Shown piece by piece: positions 58,134 to 64,000 of a stretch of DNA of 64,000 bases. Origin of the DNA: Procambarus clarkii (Eukaryota > Arthropoda > Malacostraca > Decapoda > Cambaridae); the NCBI RefSeq assembly GCF_040958095.1, contig NC_091152.1, positions 17,548,296 through 17,612,295 of the forward strand, given 5' to 3'. The notes beneath the pieces are model-generated. The model was not told the origin of the DNA. It did not search any database and saw nothing but the letters and a program-made list of their open reading frames with translations. The stretch's first letter is position 1, and each line of letters opens with the position of its first letter. The translations under genes were made by a program, and so were the position numbers.

Positions 58134-59262
58134 TCCCACAGGCGGTAGTGTACCCAATACCCATCCCATGGACGGAAATGTACCCATCCCGTGGGCGGTA
58201 GTGTACCCATCCCGTGGGTGGTAGTGTACCCATCCCGTGGGTGGTAGTGTACCCATCCCGTGGGTGGTAGTGTACCCATCCCGTGGGCGGTAGTGTACCC
58301 ATCCCATGGGTGGTAGTGTACCCATCCCGTGGGCGGTAGTGTACCCATCCCGTGGGCGGTAGTGTACCCATCCCGTGGGTGGTAGTGTACCCATCCCGTG
58401 GGCGGTAGTGTACCCATCCCGTGGGTGGTAGTGTACCCATCCCGTGGGCGGTAGTGTACCCATCCCGTGGGTGGTAGTGTACCCATCCCGTGGGCGGTAG
58501 TGTACCCATCCCATGGGCGGAAGTGTACCCATCCCGTGGGTGGTAGTGTACCCATCCCGTGGGTGGTAGTGTACCCAATACCCATCCCGTGGGCGGTAGT
58601 GTACCCATCCCGTGGGCGGAAGTGTACCCAATACCCATCCCATGGGCGGAAATGTACCCATCCCGTGGGCGGTAGTGTACCCATCCCGTGGGCGGTAGTG
58701 TACCCATCCCGTGGGTGGTAGTGTACCCATCCCGTGGGTGGTAGTGTACCCATCCCATGGGCGGTAGTGTACCCATCCCGTGGGCGGAAGTGTACCCAAT
58801 ACCCATCCCATGGGCGGAAATGTACCCATCCCGTGGGCGGTAGTGTACCCATCCCGTGGGTGGTAGTGTACCCATCCCGTGGGTGGTAGTGTACCCATCC
58901 CGTGGGTGGTAGTGTACCCATCCCGTGGGCGGTAGTGTACCCATCCCGTGGGCGGTAGTGTACCCATCCCATGGGCGGTAGTGTACCCATCCCGTGGGCG
59001 GTAGTGTACCCATCCCGTGGGTGGTAGTGTACCCATCCCGTGGGTGGTAGTGTACCCATCCCGTGGGCGGTAGTGTACCCATCCCGTGGATGGTAGTGTA
59101 CCCATCCCGTGGGTGGTAGTGTACCCATCCCGTGGATGGTAGTGTACCCATCTCGTGGATGGTAGTGTACCCATCCCGTGGATGGTAGTGTACCCAATAC
59201 CCATCCCGTGGGTGGTAGTGTACCCATCCCGTGGGCGGTAGTGTACCCAATACCCATCGTGA
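58134..59262. repeat. 23-bp minisatellite, about 49 copies
   Basis: Unit GTACCCATCCCGTGGGCGGT plus AGT. Variants are GGGTGG, CCATGGG, a longer GTACCCAATACCCATCCC form, and GTGGATGG confined to about 59.09-59.19 kb. The core CCCA-TCCCG-TGGG resembles repeat Y. Minus-strand frames of about 400 codons are repeat artefacts. Confidence 0.97.
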
Positions 59263-59373
59263 GCACCGAGTCATAACCACTACCATGTCTGCCAAAATTC
59301 TGTCGGTCGGGTCAAGGCTGTTTTAGCTCTGCCAACCCTCCTCCGAAGCTCCCCGCTTGGCTCCGGCTTCAGC

Positions 59374-59658
59374 TTGCTTCTCTGCCTCCGAACACAGGAA
59401 AGATGGCCTCAATCACCTAAAATAATTGAATCATGTTTCTGCCTTGATGTCCGCGGCACGGACCACATTGTCCTACCTCCTGGTTCATGGTATATTGCCC
59501 TGGGAATGGTGGTAACCTCAGGAATTTTTCCATCTAAGTTTGTTGATCCAATTGTAATGTGTTTGGGGAGTGTTGACCTTAAAAGCGGCCACCACAACCA
59601 CTTATTGACCAGTCAATACGTACACTTTTGTCCTAGACATATTCCACGACTTGAATAA
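59374..59658 (+). CDS. Unknown 94-codon open frame, possible exon
   Basis: ATG at 59374 to TAA at 59658. The peptide includes WPQSPKIIESCFCLDVRGTD, HIVLPPGSWYIALGMVVTSG and FPSKFVDPIVMCLGSVDLKS, with one moderately hydrophobic stretch. A pyrimidine-rich stretch ending in GAACACAG at about 59399 could be a splice acceptor. I do not recognise the family. It is bracketed by two minisatellites and could equally be a transposon relic or chance frame. Confidence 0.3.
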   Translation: MLLCLRTQERWPQSPKIIESCFCLDVRGTDHIVLPPGSWYIALGMVVTSGIFPSKFVDPIVMCLGSVDLKSGHHNHLLTSQYVHFCPRHIPRLE

Positions 59659-59659
59659 A

Positions 59660-61968
59660 CTCTCAGTGTATGTACACCTAGAAGCTGTGTACACCACTCA
59701 GTGTATGTACACCTAGAAGCTGTGTACACCTCTCAGTGTATGTACACCTAGAAGCTGTGTACACCTCTCAGTGTATGTACACCTAGAAGCTGTGTACACC
59801 TCTCAGTGTATGTATACCTAGAAGCTGTGTACACCTCTCAGTGTATGTACACCTAGAAGCTGTGTACACCTCTCAGTGTATGTACACCTAGAAGCTGTGT
59901 GTACCTCTCAGTGTATGTACACCTAGAAGCTGTGTACACCTCTCAGTGTATGTACACCTAGAAGCTGTGTACACCTCTCAGTGTATGTACACCTAGAAGC
60001 TGGGTACACCTCTCAGTGTATGTACACCTAGAAGCTGGGTACACCTCTCAGTGTATGTACACCTAGAAGCTGTGTACACCTCTCAGTGTATGTACACCTA
60101 GAAGCTGTGTACACCTCTCAGTGTATGTACACCTAGAAGCTGTGTACACCTCTCAGTGTATGTACACCTCTCAGTGTATGTACACCTAGAAGTTGTGTAC
60201 ACCTCTCAGTGTATGTACACCTAGAAGCTGTGTACACCTCTCAGTGTATGTACACCTAGAAGCTGTGTACACCTCTCAGTGTATGTACACCTAGAAGCTG
60301 TGTACACCTCTCAGTGTATGTACACCTAGAAGCTGTGTACACCTCTCAGTGTATGTACACCTAGAAGCTGGGTACACCTCTCAGTGTATGTACACCTAGA
60401 AGCTGTGTACACCTCTCAGTGTATGTACACCTAGAAGCTGTGTACACCTCTCAGTGTATGTACACCTAGAAGCTGGGTACACCTCTCAGAGTATGTACAC
60501 CTAGAAGCTGGGTACACCTCTCAGTGTATGTACACCTAGAAGCTGGGTACACCTCTCAGTGTATGTACACCTAGAAGCTGGGTACACCTCTCAGTGTATG
60601 TACACCTAGAAGCTGTGTACACCTCTCAGTGTATGTACACCTAGAAGCTGTGTACACCTCTCAGTGTATGTACACCTAGAAGCTGTGTGTACCTCTCAGT
60701 GTATGTACACCTAGAAGCTGTGTACACCTCTCAGTGTATGTACACCTAGAAGCTGTGTACACCTCTCAGTGTATGTACACCTAGAAGCTGTGTACACCTC
60801 TCAGTGTATGTACACCTAGAAGCTGTGTACACCTCTCAGTGTATGTACACCTAGAAGCTGTGTGTACCTCTCAGTGTATGTACACCTAGAAGCTGGGTAC
60901 ACCTCTCAGTGTATGTACACCTAGAAGCTGTGTACACCTCTCAGTGTATGTACACCTAGAAGCTGTGTACACCTCTCAGTGTATGTACACCTAGAAGCTG
61001 TGTACACCTCTCAGTGTATGTACACCTAGAAGCTGTGTACACCTCTCAGTGTATGTACACCTAGAAGCTGTGTACACCTCTCAGTGTATGTACACCTAGA
61101 AGCTGGGTACACCTCTCAGTGTATGTACACCTAGAAGCTGTGTACACCTCTCAGTGTATGTACACCTAGAAGCTGTGTACACCTCTCAGTGTATGTACAC
61201 CTAGAAGCTGTGTGTACCTCTCAGTGTATGTACACCTAGAAGCTGTGTACACCTCTCAGTGTATGTACACCTAGAAGCTGTGTACACCTCTCAGTGTATG
61301 TACACCTAGAAGCTGGGTACACCTCTCAGTGTATGTACACCTAGAAGCTGTGTACACCTCTCAGTGTATGTACACCTAGAAGCTGGGTACACCTCTCAGT
61401 GTATGTACACCTAGAAGCTGGGTACACCTCTCAGTGTATGTACACCTAGAAGCTGTGTACACCTCTCAGTGTATGTACACCTAGAAGCTGTGTACACCTC
61501 TCAGTGTATGTACACCTAGAAGCTGTGTGTACCTCTCAGTGTATGTACACCTAGAAGCTGTGTACACCTCTCAGTGTATGTACACCTAGAAGCTGGGTAC
61601 ACCTCTCAGTGTATGTACACCTAGAAGCTGTGTACACCTCTCAGTGTATGTTCACCTAGAAGCTGTGTACACCTCTCAGTGTATGTACACCTAGAAGCTG
61701 TGTGTACCTCTCAGTGTATGTACACCTAGAAGCTGTGTACACCTCTCAGTGTATGTACACCTAGAAGCTGTGTACACCTCTCAGTGTATGTACACCTAGA
61801 AGCTGGGTACACCTCTCAGTGTATGTACACCTAGAAGCTGTGTACACCTCTCAGTGTATGTACACCTAGAAGCTGGGTACACCTCTCAGTGTATGTACAC
61901 CTAGAAGCTGTGTACACCTCTCAGTGTATGTACACCTAGAAGCTGTGTACACCTCTCAGTGTATGTAG
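59660..61968. repeat. 35-bp minisatellite, about 66 copies
   Basis: Unit CTCAGTGTATGTACACCTAG plus AAGCTGTGTACACCT. It contains GTGTA-TG-TACAC. Variants are AGCTGGGTAC and GTGTGTACC. One partial unit lies near 60160. Confidence 0.98.
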
Positions 61969-61969
61969 T

Positions 61970-62815
61970 GTGTCCCTTCCTCCTCCCCCACCATTACCAC
62001 TCCTTTGTCCCCTTGTCCCCCCCACTATTCTCCATTCCTCTGTCCCCTCACCCCCAACTCCCCCGTCCCCTCGTCCTCCCCACCATTATCCCCTCACCTG
62101 TCCTACCGTCCTCCCCACCATTCCCCTCTCCCTCGTCCGATGCCTTCCCAAATGGTCTGATGTTCCCATCACTGAAATATAAGAAAAATAGTTAAAAAAT
62201 GAAATGAAAATATGAAAAAATAAACAAATAAACTATGCTCACAAAATGAACGGTCTGGTAAACAACACAATACCTAAACAATAGCTCAATTTCAACGCAA
62301 TTCACACAAAATAATTAAATCAAAATGAAAATAAATCAAAATCTATGAAAATTAAAATTATCAATGAAATCAGAAACATTGAAATGGAACTGTAACATAT
62401 TTAGTATAGCATGTGTGTTGCTCTTACATGCAACAGATGGCGCTGTTTAAAAAAAAAAAAAACATGTTTTTTCCTGTCACAGGTGAGGCATGTATATAGT
62501 AGATATATAAAAAGACGAGCCTATTCGAATGCAAACGTTGTGTAAAAATGTCAAAGCAATCGGTAAAGAGGTTTCGAAGATTTCCCTCACATAAAAAAAC
62601 ATGAAAATCAAAGTTTTTCAGAAAAAGGAAGTTTTTTTTCCCGTCACAGACGTGACATATATAGTAGGTATATAAAAACCTGCTCGGATGTGAATGGAAC
62701 GTTGTGTGAAAATGTCAAAGCAATCGGTGAAGAACTTTCGGATATTAGCGGTTATGCCCAAACGAACATTTCCATATTTATTTATATATATTATTATCGT
62801 GGACAATTTTCCACC
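61970..62815 (-). mobile_element. Helitron-like or other non-coding dispersed repeat, copy 2
   Basis: A polypyrimidine tract (61970-62150) and an AT-rich middle are followed by the two-unit structure of 40.84-41.19 kb in reverse (GTCACAGGTGAGGCATGTAT, GTCAAAGCAATCGGTAAAGA, GTCAAAGCAATCGGTGAAGA). Ends are not certain. Confidence 0.4.
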
Positions 62816-62901
62816 AACATTATGGCGTAACATGTCTTAGTAATGGTCTAATAAAGCACTTGGACCAGGCATAGCTTTTTATAGAACAAACTAAGCTCTC
62901 T

Positions 62902-64000
62902 GAGATACCTGGTTGATGGGGTTCTGGGAGTTCTTCTACTGCCCAAGCCCGGCCCGAGGCCAGGCTTGACTTGTGAGAGTTTGGTCCACCAGGCTGTTGC
63001 TTGGAGCGGCCCGCAGGCCCACATATACCTGGTTGATGGGGTTCTGGGAGTTCTTCTACTGCCCAAGCCCGGCCCGAGGCCAGGCTTGACTTGTGAGAGT
63101 TTGGTCCACCAGGCTGTTGCTTGGAGCGGCCCGCAGGCCCACATATACCTGGTTGATGGGGTTCTGGGAGTTCTTCTACTGCCCAAGCCCGGCCCGAGGC
63201 CAGGCTTGACTTGTGAGAGTTTGGTCCACCAGGCTGTTGCTTGGAGCGGCCCGCAGGCCCACATATACCTGGTTGATGGGGTTCTGGGAGTTCTTCTACT
63301 GCCCAAGCCCGGCCCGAGGCCAGACTTGACTTGTGAGAGTTTGGTCCACCAGGCTGTTGCTTGGAGCGGCCCGCAGGCCCACATATACCTGGTTGATGGG
63401 GTTCTGGGAGTTGTTCTACTGCCCCAAGCCCGGCCCGAGGCCAGGCTTGACTTGTGAGAGTTTGGTCCACCAGGCTGTTGCTTGGAGCGGCCCGCAGGCC
63501 CACATATACCTGGTTGATGGGGTTCTGGGAGTTCTTCTACTGCCCCAAGCCCGGCCCGAGGCCAGGCTTGACTTGTGAGAGTTTGGTCCACCAGGCTGTT
63601 GCTTGGAGCGGCCCGCAGGCCCACATATACCTGGTTGATGGGGTTCTGGGAGTTCTTCTACTGCCCAAGCCCGGCCCGAGGCCAGACTTGACTTGTGAGA
63701 GTTTGGTCCACCAGGCTGTTGCTTGGAGCGGCCCGCAGGCCCACATATACCTGGTTGATGGGGTTCTGGGAGTTCTTCTACTGCCCAAGCCCGGCCCGAG
63801 GCCAGACTTGACTTGTGAGAGTTTGGTCCACCAGGCTGTTGCTTGGAGCTGCCCGCAGGCCCACATATACCTGGTTGATGGGGTTCTGGGAGTTCTTCTA
63901 CTGCCCAAGCCCGGCCCGAGGCCAGACTTGACTTGTGAGAGTTTGGTCCACCAGGCTGTTGCTTGCAGCGGCCCGCAGGCCCACATATACCTGGTTGATG
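62902..64000 (-). repeat. 120-bp tandem array of a LINE-A tail, at least 9 copies
   Basis: Unit TACCTGGTTGATGGGGTTCT, GGGAGTTCTTCTACTGCCCA, AGCCCGGCCCGAGGCCAGGC, TTGACTTGTGAGAGTTTGGT, CCACCAGGCTGTTGCTTGGA, GCGGCCCGCAGGCCCACATA. It matches the 3' tails of LINE-A at 690-830 and 2240-2370. The array runs off the right edge. A one-base insertion (GCCCCAAGC) occurs in two adjacent units at 63421 and 63541. Confidence 0.96.

Noticed and set aside
58087..59295. Three overlapping minus-strand frames of 360-402 codons
   Set aside because: These are translations of the 23-bp array. Three frames open at once argues against coding.

Overview
The window is eukaryotic and repeat-dominated. Decapod crustacean, most likely crayfish, is the best guess. 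This is an inference from the mix of TTAGG telomere-type motifs inside dispersed elements, tRNA-Thr-like SINEs, DIRS, Penelope, Tigger, piggyBac and several LINE families, very long introns and extreme minisatellite content. No species can be proven by reading alone.

The one host gene I can name is on the minus strand: the F-actin-capping protein alpha subunit (CAPZA/cpa). Four coding exons are visible: exon 1 with the start codon (31822-31863), exon 2 (22256-22320), exon 3 (17926-18150) and exon 4 (10779-10957). All have consensus GT/AG borders and compatible phases. A TATA-containing promoter region lies just above 31.9 kb. The remaining exons were not found and should lie left of base 1. 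Exons 2 and 3 each carry one extra base that breaks the frame, so this is either an unprocessed pseudogene or, quite plausibly, an assembly with indel errors.

Layout: 0-32 kb is mostly CAPZA intron filled with decayed transposons. These are LINE-A (CR1/Jockey-like), LINE-I (with RNase H), LINE-D, DIRS-like tyrosine-recombinase elements, TTAA-flanked piggyBac-type elements, two Tigger elements nested in piggyBac copies at 23.2-29.3 kb, seven tRNA-Thr-like SINEs, two TA-embedded foldback elements with TTAGG blocks, and a 65-bp-arm palindrome. From 32 to 36 kb there are LINE-C and Penelope remnants and microsatellites. From 36.8 to 64 kb about 17 kb is tandem repeat: arrays with units of 51, 42, 31, 16, 34, 64, 23, 35 and 120 bp, separated by short stretches of LINE, SINE and dispersed-repeat sequence.

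Relationships worth noting: SINE 3' ends match LINE 3' ends in two separate SINE/LINE pairs, and several minisatellites can be traced to single-copy seeds in transposons (81-bp unit in a Tigger coding region, 120-bp unit from a LINE tail, 34-bp and 23-bp units from dispersed repeats). Long open frames in the arrays are by-products of unit length and are not called as genes. All repeat copy numbers are array length divided by unit length and are approximate.
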